A DNA stretch of 64,000 nucleotides from DATHXC01 sp035459965. Lineage in GTDB: Bacteria > Pseudomonadota > Gammaproteobacteria > Burkholderiales > Methylophilaceae. The DNA is taken from assembly GCA_035459965.1 (NCBI GenBank), contig DATHXC010000004.1:186001-250000 (forward strand). The letters run 5' to 3'. This document shows, one piece after another, positions 17,348-25,798 of the stretch; positions within the stretch are counted from its first letter, which is position 1, and each line of letters begins with the position of its first letter. The notes beneath the pieces are model-generated. The model saw only the letters and a program-made list of their open reading frames with translations, had not been told where the DNA came from and did not search any database. The position numbers were made by a program, and so were the translations under genes.

Positions 17348-18088
17348 CTAGCTGTTTTTACGACGTGCTACAAAACCCATAAGTGTAAGGCCTGCCAGCA
17401 ACATAGTATAAGCATCGGGCTCAGGAACTGCAGACACTGTTGGTACAGCAACGCTTGAGTTAACAGTGGCATTAAATTGAAGTGAAGAATCCATATCATC
17501 ATAGAAGTAAAATTTAATAGTCTTAGTTACTGAGTATGGATCAGAAAATACATTCGATGAGCCCAAGTAAGTGTTGACCGAAGTGCCTGAAAATCCCAAG
17601 TCGAAAGAATTGCTATATAGATTCATAGATGCTGTGGAGTCGGCTTGAACACCATTAGTAACGCTTCCTCCGCCTGTAACCGTTGCTGTAGCTGAAATCA
17701 GTAATAAAGAGTTGGCTTTGTAATCGAAAAAGAAATCACTTGTAACACTTGATTGTGCATAACCACCTGAACTGATGCTTGATGAGAATATATTAAGAGA
17801 TGTGTTAGTAGAGTTTGCTGTACCTGTCGAGGTAGTACCACCATCGGAAAGAGTAAGTGATGTATTAATCGGGGATCCATAACTGAACGAGTAATCAGAT
17901 ACTGGAGTTACAAAGTCATCCAAAATAAAAGCGTTGATATTGACACCTAATAAGCTCAGATCTGGAATTGTAGTGTTACCCGAAAGAACCGTAAAAGAAA
18001 AATTACTGAGTGATGATGTTGCATAACCATTTGCATGGGCAACTGTAGACAGAGCTAATAATGCTAACATTGTGGTGATTTTTTTCAT
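17348..18088 (-). CDS. PEP-CTERM sorting domain protein, unknown function
   Basis: A secreted 246-aa protein. It has a signal peptide (MKKITTMLALLALSTVAHANG), a Ser/Thr/Asn-rich body of predicted beta character, and a C-terminal tripartite tail: VPEPDAYTMLLAG motif, hydrophobic helix, then ARRKNS. PEP-CTERM proteins are recognised by an exosortase and end up in or on the exopolysaccharide/outer layers. No exosortase gene is in this window. Codon use is more AT-rich than the flanking catabolic genes. A TAGTCC-type dyad sits just upstream, next to a -35-like TTGATA. The function of the body is not recognisable. Confidence 0.85.
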   Translation of the reverse strand: MKKITTMLALLALSTVAHANGYATSSLSNFSFTVLSGNTTIPDLSLLGVNINAFILDDFVTPVSDYSFSYGSPINTSLTLSDGGTTSTGTANSTNTSLNIFSSSISSGGYAQSSVTSDFFFDYKANSLLLISATATVTGGGSVTNGVQADSTASMNLYSNSFDLGFSGTSVNTYLGSSNVFSDPYSVTKTIKFYFYDDMDSSLQFNATVNSSVAVPTVSAVPEPDAYTMLLAGLTLMGFVARRKNS

Positions 18089-18154
18089 TTTTTATTCCTG
18101 ATGGTTTACGAACTAAAGCAAGCTGAATTATCCCTTAAGTATTCCTAATATCAA

Positions 18155-18170
18155 TAGTCCATAAGAGCTA
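18155..18170. promoter_or_regulatory. Imperfect TAGTCC-N4-GGACTA-type dyad before PEP-CTERM gene
   Basis: TAGTCCATAAGAGCTA: the left half is perfect, the right half has two changes from GGACTA. On the gene strand it is followed directly by TTGATA, 16 bp, then GATAAT, a good -35/-10 pair. The dyad is therefore placed like an activator site. It resembles two better copies upstream of the other PEP-CTERM genes. Confidence 0.4.
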
Positions 18171-18228
18171 TTTCATCTATATGAAAGCTTTAATTACTTG
18201 TGATAATGTAATTAAAGGCAGTTGTTAC

Positions 18229-18618
18229 TTAGGCTCTTGCCTGCCAAATCACATAAATCTTCTTGATAGGTTCTATCGTTTCCCAAGTACCTTTAAAGCC
18301 AGCCGGCAATACAAACGTGCTGCCTGCCCCAAACTCTTTTGCGTTGCCGGCTTCATCAGTCAGGCGAACGCGCCCCTCTAAAATATAGCAGACCTCTTCT
18401 TCAGTGTAGTTCACGGTTTTGGCACCTACGCTGGAATGCCAAATGCCTGCGAAGAACTGCTCAGTAGGATCGGTGTAGTGGTTAAACGTAGTCATGTTGA
18501 TTTCAACATTGGCATCGCTGGCGACGCCTGCCACTAGTCGTTCCTGCGGCACTGTGTTGTGCTCTGCTTCTACTTGATTCGTGGCAAAATCAATCACGTC
18601 ATTGATGTTTTTAGTCAT
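18229..18618 (-). CDS. Small cupin-domain protein
   Basis: A single-domain cupin of 129 aa with EEEVCYILEGRVRLTDEAG and GAGSTFVLPAGFKGTWE, resembling the DUF861/(S)-ureidoglycine aminohydrolase-type cupins (cupin_3). ATG 18618 is chosen because AGGAC lies 9 bp upstream; an in-frame TTG two codons earlier is less likely. It starts 18 bp after the aminotransferase gene upstream in the same unit. The reaction is unknown. A role in processing or sensing an amine or amide next to the aminotransferase is inferred only. Confidence 0.78.
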   Translation of the reverse strand: MTKNINDVIDFATNQVEAEHNTVPQERLVAGVASDANVEINMTTFNHYTDPTEQFFAGIWHSSVGAKTVNYTEEEVCYILEGRVRLTDEAGNAKEFGAGSTFVLPAGFKGTWETIEPIKKIYVIWQARA

Positions 18619-18636
18619 TTGCAAGTCCTGTATGAA

Positions 18637-20022
18637 TTAATTTAAAGAGCTTTCGGCTGTCAGCGTCGCAAGGCAGCTATCAAACACCTTAACCAGCCTG
18701 TCTACATCTTCAGTATTGGTGGCAGGGCAGACCAGCATCATGTTATGGAAGGGCGTCAGTAGCACGCCGCGATTGAGCAGGTAGAGGTGAATCGCGCTTT
18801 CTACAACTTCATTCTGTGCTGCACGGGCTTCTTCTGCATTGCGTGGGGTGCTGGTGCAGAACTGCAATTCCAGACGGGCACCGAGTCGCGTGATGTTCCA
18901 GGGCAACTGGTATTTATCGATACATTCAGTCAGCTTCTGCTCAAGTACTTGGGCCAGTTCAAGCATATGACTGTAAGCGGCTTCGGTGGCGACTTGGGTC
19001 AGCGTGGCATGGATGGCAGCCAGTGTCATCATGTTGCCGGAAAGGGTGGTGCCGATGCCGGAGTGGCCAGGCGGTGCCTCGTCTTTTGCTGCTTTCATGC
19101 GGTGAGCCAGCTCGGCACTGAATCCATAGGCTGCCGCGGGCAAGCCGCCTGCGATGGGTTTTCCTACTACCAGGAAGTCCGGCACTACCCCATTGTTCCT
19201 GGCCCATCCGCCGCGTCCTGTGGAGATGGTATGGGTTTCATCCAGTACCAGCAGGCATCCGTATCGGCTGGTGAGTGCGCGCAGTTGTTCTATAAAGCCT
19301 GCGTCGGCAGGAACCATGCCGCAGTTGGTGAGAGCTGGCTCAGTGAGCAGGCAGGCGAATTCACCAGTCGCCAGTTCGCGCTCTACAGCTGCCAGATCGT
19401 TAAATGGCACCGCTACCGTGTGCAGGCCAAGATCGTGCACCTGGCCTAGCAGGCTGGTTCTGTTGCTTGTATTACCATTGATTACATCGACCATCGTATC
19501 GTCAACGGTCCCGTGATAGCAGCCGTCAAATACCAGCAGTTTTTTGCGGCCAGTGATGGCACGTGCCCAGCGCAATACAAAGCGATTGGCATCGGTCGCA
19601 GTCGTGGCTAATTGCCAGTATGGGAGGCCGAACTGATCTGCGAGTGCCGCGCCGACGTCTGCCGCAATGGTGGATGGCAGCATGGTGGTGTAGCCTTTAT
19701 TCGCCTGATTGGAAATAGCTTCTGCCACCGCTGGCGGGCTGTGACCGAACATGGCGCCGGTATCACCCAGGCAAAAATCTACATATTGAATGCTATCGGC
19801 ACAGGTGAAATGCGCGCCTTGCGCCTGCTTCACAAACAGCGGTACCGGCGTGCCCCAATCGTTCATCCAGTGCATGGGTACTCCGTAGAGAAAGTGGTGG
19901 CTCGCTTTAGCTGCAAGTGCTGCAGAAGTAGGATGCAGTTGCAGATAGTTAATGCGCTCAGCTTCTATCAGTCGGGCTGCGTTGGTTTTTAATTGTTGGG
20001 AATCGGGAGTTGCAGACTGCAT
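18637..20022 (-). CDS. Class III PLP aminotransferase, GSA-aminomutase-like, unknown substrate
   Basis: 461 aa. Active-site landmarks: FDGCYHGTVDD (166-176), LLVLDETHTISTGRGG (257-272, with PLP-binding Asp261) and Lys288 in FLVVGKPIAGGLP. The MFGHSPP and GDTGAMFGH pattern is like glutamate-1-semialdehyde 2,1-aminomutases, but context argues against haem synthesis. It is paired with a cupin gene and is divergent from speB, with a predicted MocR operator between. ATG 20022 is preferred, with GAGG 8 bp upstream; the TTG four codons earlier overlaps that ribosome site. Likely substrates are an amine or omega-amino acid from arginine/agmatine breakdown (inference). Confidence 0.82.
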   Translation of the reverse strand: MQSATPDSQQLKTNAARLIEAERINYLQLHPTSAALAAKASHHFLYGVPMHWMNDWGTPVPLFVKQAQGAHFTCADSIQYVDFCLGDTGAMFGHSPPAVAEAISNQANKGYTTMLPSTIAADVGAALADQFGLPYWQLATTATDANRFVLRWARAITGRKKLLVFDGCYHGTVDDTMVDVINGNTSNRTSLLGQVHDLGLHTVAVPFNDLAAVERELATGEFACLLTEPALTNCGMVPADAGFIEQLRALTSRYGCLLVLDETHTISTGRGGWARNNGVVPDFLVVGKPIAGGLPAAAYGFSAELAHRMKAAKDEAPPGHSGIGTTLSGNMMTLAAIHATLTQVATEAAYSHMLELAQVLEQKLTECIDKYQLPWNITRLGARLELQFCTSTPRNAEEARAAQNEVVESAIHLYLLNRGVLLTPFHNMMLVCPATNTEDVDRLVKVFDSCLATLTAESSLN

Positions 20023-20033
20023 GATTAACCTCA

Positions 20034-20068
20034 AAGTGGGTCTGTCAAATGTACATAAATGGCTCTGT
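20034..20068 (+). promoter_or_regulatory. Predicted MocR direct-repeat operator, aminotransferase/speB intergenic
   Basis: TGGGTCT (20037-20043) and TGGCTCT (20060-20066) sit exactly 23 bp apart, embedded in the same AAGTGG...AAATGGCTCT frame as the copies before puuD and ydcS. The repeats read in the direction of speB. It lies only 12 bp upstream of the aminotransferase start codon and about 104 bp before speB, so it could control both. Confidence 0.6.
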
Positions 20069-20171
20069 TTTTACGACCAAAAGTTAGCTAGTATGCTACC
20101 AATAATTACACGCTCTGGATAAACAGTCTCTTAAAAATATCCAGACATTTCTTGTTTTCAGGAGTTATTGC

Positions 20172-21119
20172 ATGAATCACGCGTTCGCCTATCTTTCTAC
20201 CAGCGGCTTTCTTGGTTTGCCGATCAGTGCTGCTGAAGCCAATGCCGGCGTGCAAAAGAAGCCTTATGCCATCGCTGGTGTGAACTGGGATGGCAGCGTC
20301 ACCAACCGTCCGGGCGCGCGCTTCGGCCCCAGCGCCATCCGCCATGCCAGCCAGATGCTATGCGATGCGACTCACCCCTGGTTTGATAATTCCCCGCTGG
20401 AGCAGTTGGTGGATGTTGGTGACTTGCTGTTACCCAATACCAGCCTAGACAGCATGCGTGCGGCGTTGATGCCGCAGGCTAGCGCCCTGATCGCAGGCCA
20501 GACCATGATATGGCTGGGCGGCGACCATTCGATTACATTGCCGCTGCTGCGTGCGTACCATGCCCATTATGGTCAGCCGCTGGCTTGTGTCCATTTCGAT
20601 GCACATTGCGATACTTGGACTGACCACTTCGGTGAACCATCCGGTCACGGCACTTGGGTGTATGAGGCCATTACCGAAGGCCTGGTGTTGCCCGAAGCCT
20701 TTGTGCAGATCGGCATACGCTCTGCCGGGGAGCGTGCCGCGCGTGAATTCGTGAATGACCAGGGCGGCAAGATATACACTGCCCGCGAGCTGCGAGGAAA
20801 AGATGGTGTCGGCCTGCAATACGTGATCGACGAAATACGCGCGCGCATGGCCAAAGCTGGTAACCCGCCGCTATACCTGACCTTTGACATTGATGCTTTA
20901 GACCCCGTCTATGCGCCAGGTACCGGCACCCCAGAAGTCGGCGGCCTGACTACAGCGCAGGCCATGACCTTGCTCGAAGGCTTATACGACCTGAACTGGG
21001 TAGGCATGGATTGCACCGAGGTTTCCCCGCCGTATGACCATGCAGAACTGACTTCCAATGCGGCTGCGGTGATGGTGTGGACATGGCTGTGTGGGCGTAT
21101 TGCGGCGCAGGCAAGCTAG
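20172..21119 (+). CDS. speB: Agmatinase-family ureohydrolase
   Basis: A binuclear Mn enzyme of 315 aa with the three ureohydrolase signatures: GGDHS (116-120), DAHCDTW (143-149) and FDIDALDP (238-245). Expected reaction: agmatine to putrescine plus urea. Related family members act on guanidinobutyrate or guanidinopropionate, and the fold cannot separate them. Context (putrescine and GABA genes on both sides) fits agmatinase or guanidinobutyrase. AGGAG precedes the start. puuB follows after 2 bp. The N-terminal about 25 residues are longer than in E. coli SpeB. Confidence 0.88.
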   Translation: MNHAFAYLSTSGFLGLPISAAEANAGVQKKPYAIAGVNWDGSVTNRPGARFGPSAIRHASQMLCDATHPWFDNSPLEQLVDVGDLLLPNTSLDSMRAALMPQASALIAGQTMIWLGGDHSITLPLLRAYHAHYGQPLACVHFDAHCDTWTDHFGEPSGHGTWVYEAITEGLVLPEAFVQIGIRSAGERAAREFVNDQGGKIYTARELRGKDGVGLQYVIDEIRARMAKAGNPPLYLTFDIDALDPVYAPGTGTPEVGGLTTAQAMTLLEGLYDLNWVGMDCTEVSPPYDHAELTSNAAAVMVWTWLCGRIAAQAS

Positions 21120-21121
21120 TA

Positions 21122-22447
21122 ATGTCATCCACCACCGAGCTTAAGCTCACGCAAAATTCCTGGTATGCCGCCAGCGCCAATGAGCAGCCTGTTTATCCTG
21201 AACTGCAGGGTGACGTAGAGGCTGATGTATGCGTGGTAGGTGGCGGATTCGCCGGACTCTCTGCAGCGATTGAACTGGCAGACCGCGGTTATTCAGTGGT
21301 GGTGCTTGAGGCCAAAACCATAGGTTGGGGTGCTAGTGGCCGCAATGGCGGGCAGATCATCGCCGGGCTGGCCTGTGAGCAGGCTGTCATCGAAAAAGCA
21401 CTGGGCCTGGATGCGGCCAAACAGGTTTGGGGGATGACGCTGGAGGCGCTTGACTTGGTACATGAGCGCGTCAAACGTTTCAATATCCCATGCGATCTAA
21501 GGCCCGGGTTTCTCGGTGTGGCGGTCAATTCGCGCAAGGGGGCAACACTGCGCCAGTGGTTTGATGACATGGCGCAGAAATACCAGTACGACACCGATGC
21601 GCAATGGATAGAGCCCGCGCAGATCAACCAGTGGATCAACAGTCCGCGTTATCACAGCGGTTATTACGACAAGCGCTCTGGCCATTTGCATCCGCTTAAT
21701 TATTGTCTGGGCCTTGCACATGGTGCTGCTAGTCTGGGTGTGAAAATTTTCCAGAATTCAGCCATACTAAATATGCAGCAAGGCGAAACGATCTTGCTTA
21801 CAACAGCACAGGGGCGTATCAAAGCCAAACATGTGGTGCTGGCAGGCAATATGTATTTGCCTGAAGTGTCACCCAAGCTCGCACCTGCACTGGCGAGGCG
21901 CATCATGCCAGTAGGCACTTACATAATAGGTACAGAGCCTATAGATGCTGAACTGGCTAGTCAGCTAATACCCACGCAATCTGCAGTGTGCGATACCAAT
22001 TTTGTGCTCGATTATTTCCGTTTCGCCGACGATACTGCCACACAGAAAAAACGCATGATTTATGGTGGCCGCGTGAGCTACAGCGCCATGACGCCGCCTA
22101 ACCTCACCGCCGATATGCAGGCGCGCATGGCGCAGACGTTTCCGCAACTTGCCAATACAAAAGTGGATTACACCTGGGGTGGTTTTGTCGATATCACCAT
22201 GAATCGCGCACCGGATTTTGGGCAGCTATCGCCGAATGTGTATTACCTGCAAGGCTTCTCTGGCCATGGCGTGGCATTGACAGGCTTGGCAGGCAAGCTG
22301 GTGGCGGAAGCGATTGCAGGCCAATCGCAGCGGCTGGACCTGATGGCTAAAATCCCGCATCACGACTTCCCAGGCGGGAAGTTGCTGCGCATGCCTGCGC
22401 TGGTGCTGGGCATGGCGTGGTATCAGTTGCGGGATAGGCTGGGTTAA
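21122..22447 (+). CDS. puuB: Gamma-glutamylputrescine oxidase-type FAD oxidoreductase
   Basis: 441 aa from ATG 21122. It is a DAO/glycine-oxidase-fold flavoenzyme with FAD site VCVVGGGFAGLSAAIELADRG (landmark GGGFAG at 40-45), GWGASGRNGGQI, and the C-terminal YYLQGFSGHGVALTG. It should oxidise gamma-glutamylputrescine to gamma-glutamyl-aminobutyraldehyde, with H2O2. It starts 2 bp after speB and so is probably co-translated with it; a longer in-frame start inside speB is less likely. The rest of the Puu pathway lies 4-16 kb downstream. Confidence 0.9.
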   Translation: MSSTTELKLTQNSWYAASANEQPVYPELQGDVEADVCVVGGGFAGLSAAIELADRGYSVVVLEAKTIGWGASGRNGGQIIAGLACEQAVIEKALGLDAAKQVWGMTLEALDLVHERVKRFNIPCDLRPGFLGVAVNSRKGATLRQWFDDMAQKYQYDTDAQWIEPAQINQWINSPRYHSGYYDKRSGHLHPLNYCLGLAHGAASLGVKIFQNSAILNMQQGETILLTTAQGRIKAKHVVLAGNMYLPEVSPKLAPALARRIMPVGTYIIGTEPIDAELASQLIPTQSAVCDTNFVLDYFRFADDTATQKKRMIYGGRVSYSAMTPPNLTADMQARMAQTFPQLANTKVDYTWGGFVDITMNRAPDFGQLSPNVYYLQGFSGHGVALTGLAGKLVAEAIAGQSQRLDLMAKIPHHDFPGGKLLRMPALVLGMAWYQLRDRLG

Positions 22448-22893
22448 ACAACCTCTTTGCTATAACTATAAAACACTTCATCCCTCACCCAACCCAGCGA
22501 TTCATATAGCCCCTGTGCTGTCAGATTGGTCTTGGCAGTAGTCAAATCCAGCCGGGAAAAACTATGCTCAGCCGCGTATTCATGGGCTGCTAACATCAGC
22601 GCTTTGCCAGCCCCACTTTTACGCACTGATGGGTCTACAAATAAATCGTAAAGCACGCCGATTTTCGCGGCGATCACGGAACAAAAGCTGGGATAAATCT
22701 GGCAAAAGCCAATCAGTTTCAACTCGCTATTCACTACCACCAGTATTGCCGAGTCTTTGTTCTCCAAGCGTTCTGAGATGAATTGCCCGGCCAATGTGAT
22801 ATCGGATGGCTGCTCATAAAACACCCGGTAGGCGTTAAACAAAGCAGCAAGTTGCGACAAATCATCAGGTCTAGCTAAACGTATCGTTGTCAT
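22444..22893 (-). CDS. GNAT-family N-acetyltransferase
   Basis: 149 aa. The acetyl-CoA-binding motif A is visible as YDLFVDPSVRKSGAGKALM (about 92-110), followed by LTTAKTNLTAQGLYESLGW typical of the GNAT C-terminal half. Substrate unknown. It is the third gene of a minus-strand unit (SMR pump, ABM protein, GNAT) and overlaps the end of puuB tail-to-tail by 4 bp. Acetylation of an amine would suit the neighbourhood, but that is inference. Confidence 0.85.
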   Translation of the reverse strand: MTTIRLARPDDLSQLAALFNAYRVFYEQPSDITLAGQFISERLENKDSAILVVVNSELKLIGFCQIYPSFCSVIAAKIGVLYDLFVDPSVRKSGAGKALMLAAHEYAAEHSFSRLDLTTAKTNLTAQGLYESLGWVRDEVFYSYSKEVV

Positions 22894-22909
22894 TTTGCGC
22901 TTTGCATTT

Positions 22910-23236
22910 TTAATGGTTAAAAGATGCTGCAGGATGCTCTATCTTGCCATCGCCATAACTGCGGATGACCTGTGCAATCACTACCTGATACCCATCCAGC
23001 CAGTTGGCTTGTGCGGCTTTGGCTTCGAGGTGGTTGGGGTGCTGCATGAGTGCCTGCAAGGCTTCCAGGCTTTGCCAGTAGTAGACATTACAGATACGCC
23101 CGGTTTCGTTGTTTTCCCAGCTTTCCTCTCCCAGGTAGCCAGCGGCCTGCCTGGCGATTTCAGCAATCGCGGCATCCAGCGCATAAAAGCGCTCGTCATA
23201 TTGTTTTTTGTCAAAAATGAAAGTGGCTGAATACAT
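22910..23236 (-). CDS. Antibiotic biosynthesis monooxygenase (ABM) domain protein
   Basis: A 108-aa ferredoxin-like alpha/beta protein. MYSATFIFDKKQYDERFYALD at the start and RICNVYYWQSLEALQALMQHPNHLEAK further on match the ABM/dimeric alpha-beta-barrel family, with the frequent H-H-E pattern around HPNHLEAK. Many such proteins are haem- or quinone-handling monooxygenases and many are uncharacterised. It is 15 bp downstream of the SMR gene and 16 bp before the GNAT gene. No specific role is assignable. Confidence 0.75.
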   Translation of the reverse strand: MYSATFIFDKKQYDERFYALDAAIAEIARQAAGYLGEESWENNETGRICNVYYWQSLEALQALMQHPNHLEAKAAQANWLDGYQVVIAQVIRSYGDGKIEHPAASFNH

Positions 23237-23251
23237 CGAATACCTTTCTAA

Positions 23252-23587
23252 TTAAACGTGACTGTCTAGGTTCAGCACGATAACACCGCTTACCACCATC
23301 ACCATGCCAACCAGTTTGAACATATTGATAGATTCGCCATAAAGTGCAATGCCAACTAGTGCCAGAATAGCTGAGGCGCTGCCTGCCCACACTGCGTAGG
23401 TAATGCCCATTTCAATATGTTTGAGCGAAAGCGACATCAGCCAGATCGCCAATAAAAAACAGCTGCCCGCGCCCAGCGTGGGTAGCAGTTTAGCAAAACC
23501 TTGGGAATGTTTGAGTGCGATGGTGCCAATGACTTCGGAGACGATGCTGGCTACAAGTAATAGCCAGGCGATAAGAGTGTTGCTCAT
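23252..23587 (-). CDS. Small multidrug resistance (SMR) efflux protein
   Basis: 111 aa with four membrane helices. The family-defining membrane glutamate is in SIVSEVIGTIALKHSQGF (Glu18 or so), and GITYAVWAGSASAILALVG is the EmrE/QacE-type third-helix loop. It functions as a proton-coupled dimeric exporter of cationic amines or drugs. Some SMR proteins export guanidinium or polyamines, which would suit the agmatine/putrescine surroundings. The sequence looks more EmrE/Qac-like than SugE-like, but this is not decisive. Confidence 0.88.
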   Translation of the reverse strand: MSNTLIAWLLLVASIVSEVIGTIALKHSQGFAKLLPTLGAGSCFLLAIWLMSLSLKHIEMGITYAVWAGSASAILALVGIALYGESINMFKLVGMVMVVSGVIVLNLDSHV

Positions 23588-23715
23588 AGGTAAACGCCTT
23601 AATCTGCGTGCCCACCACTTGTACCGAGTGGCGCGAACACGAAATTTAAAGCGGTACCTGATGACTTGTTACTGACCTTATTGTATAGGACGAAGATGAC
23701 AAATGTATATTAATT

Positions 23716-23767
23716 ATATGCCCTGCGAGGCAATAGGGACGGGATTTGCAGGGCATATGTTTTTTTT
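23716..23767 (+). terminator. Strong hairpin with T-tract, possibly bidirectional terminator
   Basis: Arms ATATGCCCTGC and GCAGGGCATAT (perfect 11 bp) with a 21-nt loop are followed on the plus strand by GTTTTTTTT. No plus-strand gene ends here. Just downstream on the minus strand, the mocR-orf141 unit ends at 23792, so the stem may also serve it, although its minus-strand tail TAATTAATAT is a poor U-tract. The loop shares a 28-nt sequence with 58597-58624. Confidence 0.6.
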
Positions 23768-23791
23768 AGTTCTTAGCGTGCTAAGTGCCAA

Positions 23792-24217
23792 TCAACCTCT
23801 AGCATGCATAACAAAAAGAAGCGTGGTTATGCTTACACCAAGCATTATGAAAATTACTGGTTTGGAAAATGCATAGATATAGCCAGCAATTACTCTGGTC
23901 TTATTTAAATCATTCTTTGAAATCACGGAGTGGAAGATAAAATCTTTCCTTGGTATTCCAATATGCATGTTGTGATGAACTTTCCGAAAGTCAAAATCTT
24001 CATATTTTTCTTGGTAAAAGATTTGGCAAAAGAATCGTATTAAAAGCGATGAGAAAATTATGGCTGGCGCAATATCTACTAAAAACCAAATTTCACTAGC
24101 TAGTGATTGCCCAATTAAAAATTGAAACGCAACGGTTAAAATAATGCCAATGGCAAAATAACTGTAGTAATTAACTTTTACTAAAGTTGATGAAATATTG
24201 TTTAGATAGTTTTTCAA
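23792..24217 (-). CDS. Hypothetical membrane protein behind mocR
   Basis: 141 aa, unrecognised. It has two hydrophobic segments near residues 18-36 and 44-64, a soluble middle with several basic and aromatic residues, and a final hydrophobic segment (KPVIFIMLGVSITTLLFVMH). The start is a TTG that overlaps the mocR stop (TTGA), so expression would depend on translational coupling. Base composition is clearly more AT-rich than mocR. A recent acquisition or a fast-evolving gene are both possible. Confidence 0.6.
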   Translation of the reverse strand: MKNYLNNISSTLVKVNYYSYFAIGIILTVAFQFLIGQSLASEIWFLVDIAPAIIFSSLLIRFFCQIFYQEKYEDFDFRKVHHNMHIGIPRKDFIFHSVISKNDLNKTRVIAGYIYAFSKPVIFIMLGVSITTLLFVMHARG

Positions 24218-25764
24218 TTTGTAGTCTCACGGTTACTTTTTTTTAATGTCGTTCTAATAACATCAGCCAACATATTCCCATATTCACTAATCCGATCCGT
24301 CGCTGCATACGCATACCCAATAATCAGCCCCTTGCCCGGCTTCTTCCCCATGCCGTAATACGATAGTGGATTGACGCGTAAGCCCTTTTCCGCAGCCAGT
24401 TCTGCTATAAGTACATCGTCGACTTCCTGGTCGAACTCGACCACCATGTGCAGGCCGGAATCTACAGGTGAAAGCCTTGCGCCAACATCTGCTACCGAGG
24501 CCAGTGACTTCTGCAGCAGGCGTCGGCGCTCAGCATAGGTTTGCCGTAAGCGCCGGATGTGGCTGGCGAAATGACCTTCTTCGATGAAGTCGGCCAGCGC
24601 TGCTTGTATCACTACCTGCCCCGGGCGTTGCAGTTCGTACAGGCCGCTCTTGAAGCTATCGACCAGGTTGGGTGGCACCACAAGGTAACCCAGGCGTATG
24701 CCCGGATACATCACTTTGGAGAAGGTGCCCAGGTAGAGTACGCGGCCATTCTGGTCCATGCCTTGCAATGAGGAAATAGGGCGGCCTTCAAAGCGAAATT
24801 CGCTGTCGTAATCATCCTCGATAATCCATGCATTGCGGCTGGCGGCGTAATCGAGCAGCAGGCGTCGGCGACCATAGCTCATGACCATGCCTTTGGGATA
24901 CTGATGGGATGGCGTGGTGTAGATCAGGCGTGGAGTAGCGCGAAAATCTGCTGTCGTTGGCGCCATACCTTCGTTGTCTACAGGCACTGGATGCAGCTCC
25001 AAGCCGTTTACTTCAAGCACACGACGTGCTGCCCAGTAGCAGGGATTCTCGATCCAGGCACGGTCGCCGTGGTCGGTCAGCAGGCGTGAGCACAGATCTA
25101 TGGACTGTTGCGTGCCGGATGTAATCAACACCTGGTCCACCGTGAGATTGACTGCGCGCGAGATGCGCAGGTAATCGGCAATGGCCTGGCGTAAAGGCAG
25201 ATAGCCACCTTCGTGGCCATAATCCAGCAGCTCTGGATCCGGTGCGCGCCACTGGCGATTGAGCAGGCGCCGCCATAGCATGGTGGGGAATATGGAGTGA
25301 TCGTCTTCACCGGGGGTGAAGGGCTGTACTTCGTGGCTTTTTCGGTTGGCTGAGCCGGCAGCGGCCAGGCCTCGGCGGGAAAGCCCTATGCTTTCATCTG
25401 TTTTTGGCGATGCGATTTTAGGCTGAGTTTTGGCATCTGGCTTCGTAGCCGTGGGACTGATGGCTGCCGTTTTGGCAAAGCCGTCCGGCTGGTTGTAGGC
25501 GACGTAAGTGCCGCTGCCTGTCTGCGCTGCCACATAACCTTCATCCAGCAATTGCTCAAAGGCGGCCAGAATAGTATTGCGTGATACTGACAAGTCTTCT
25601 GCCAAGCTGCGGGTAGAAGGCAGGCGTGTGCCGGAGGGCAGGATGCGGTCAGTAATCGCGCGACGAATCGCCTCGTACACGCGCCTGTGGGTAGGCATGC
25701 GCACCGGGAAATCGCTCTGGTTGAGCTCGGTCAGTAACCATTCAGACAGTACGAGTTGTTTCAT
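24214..25764 (-). CDS. MocR-family (GntR-HTH / aminotransferase-like) regulator
   Basis: 516 aa. The N-terminal winged helix (about 22-90) contains RLPSTRSLAEDLSVSRNTI. An Ala/Pro/Lys-rich linker (about 92-150) is followed by a full fold-type I aminotransferase-like domain with IIEDDYDSEFRF and the PLP lysine Lys350 in YLGTFSKVMYPGIRLGY. GabR and PdxR have this design: the PLP domain senses an amine such as GABA or PLP and the dimer binds direct repeats. It is divergent from puuD, with a 35-bp direct-repeat element between. The same element is present upstream of ydcS and speB, so I infer it is the master regulator of this polyamine region. Confidence 0.92.
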   Translation of the reverse strand: MKQLVLSEWLLTELNQSDFPVRMPTHRRVYEAIRRAITDRILPSGTRLPSTRSLAEDLSVSRNTILAAFEQLLDEGYVAAQTGSGTYVAYNQPDGFAKTAAISPTATKPDAKTQPKIASPKTDESIGLSRRGLAAAGSANRKSHEVQPFTPGEDDHSIFPTMLWRRLLNRQWRAPDPELLDYGHEGGYLPLRQAIADYLRISRAVNLTVDQVLITSGTQQSIDLCSRLLTDHGDRAWIENPCYWAARRVLEVNGLELHPVPVDNEGMAPTTADFRATPRLIYTTPSHQYPKGMVMSYGRRRLLLDYAASRNAWIIEDDYDSEFRFEGRPISSLQGMDQNGRVLYLGTFSKVMYPGIRLGYLVVPPNLVDSFKSGLYELQRPGQVVIQAALADFIEEGHFASHIRRLRQTYAERRRLLQKSLASVADVGARLSPVDSGLHMVVEFDQEVDDVLIAELAAEKGLRVNPLSYYGMGKKPGKGLIIGYAYAATDRISEYGNMLADVIRTTLKKSNRETTN

Positions 25765-25798
25765 GCTGGTTTCTTGTGAGTTTGATGGTGAGTAATGT

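Noticed and set aside
18637..20022. hemL (glutamate-1-semialdehyde aminomutase) annotation
   Set aside because: The PLP fold is similar, but neighbours are agmatinase, cupin and polyamine genes and the sequence lacks close HemL similarity that I can recall, so I left the substrate open.
23588..23715. Possible guanidine riboswitch before the SMR gene
   Set aside because: The region has a CCACT...AGTGG stem but not the tandem ACGR-loop hairpins of the mini-ykkC class or a clear ykkC core that I could recognise by eye.
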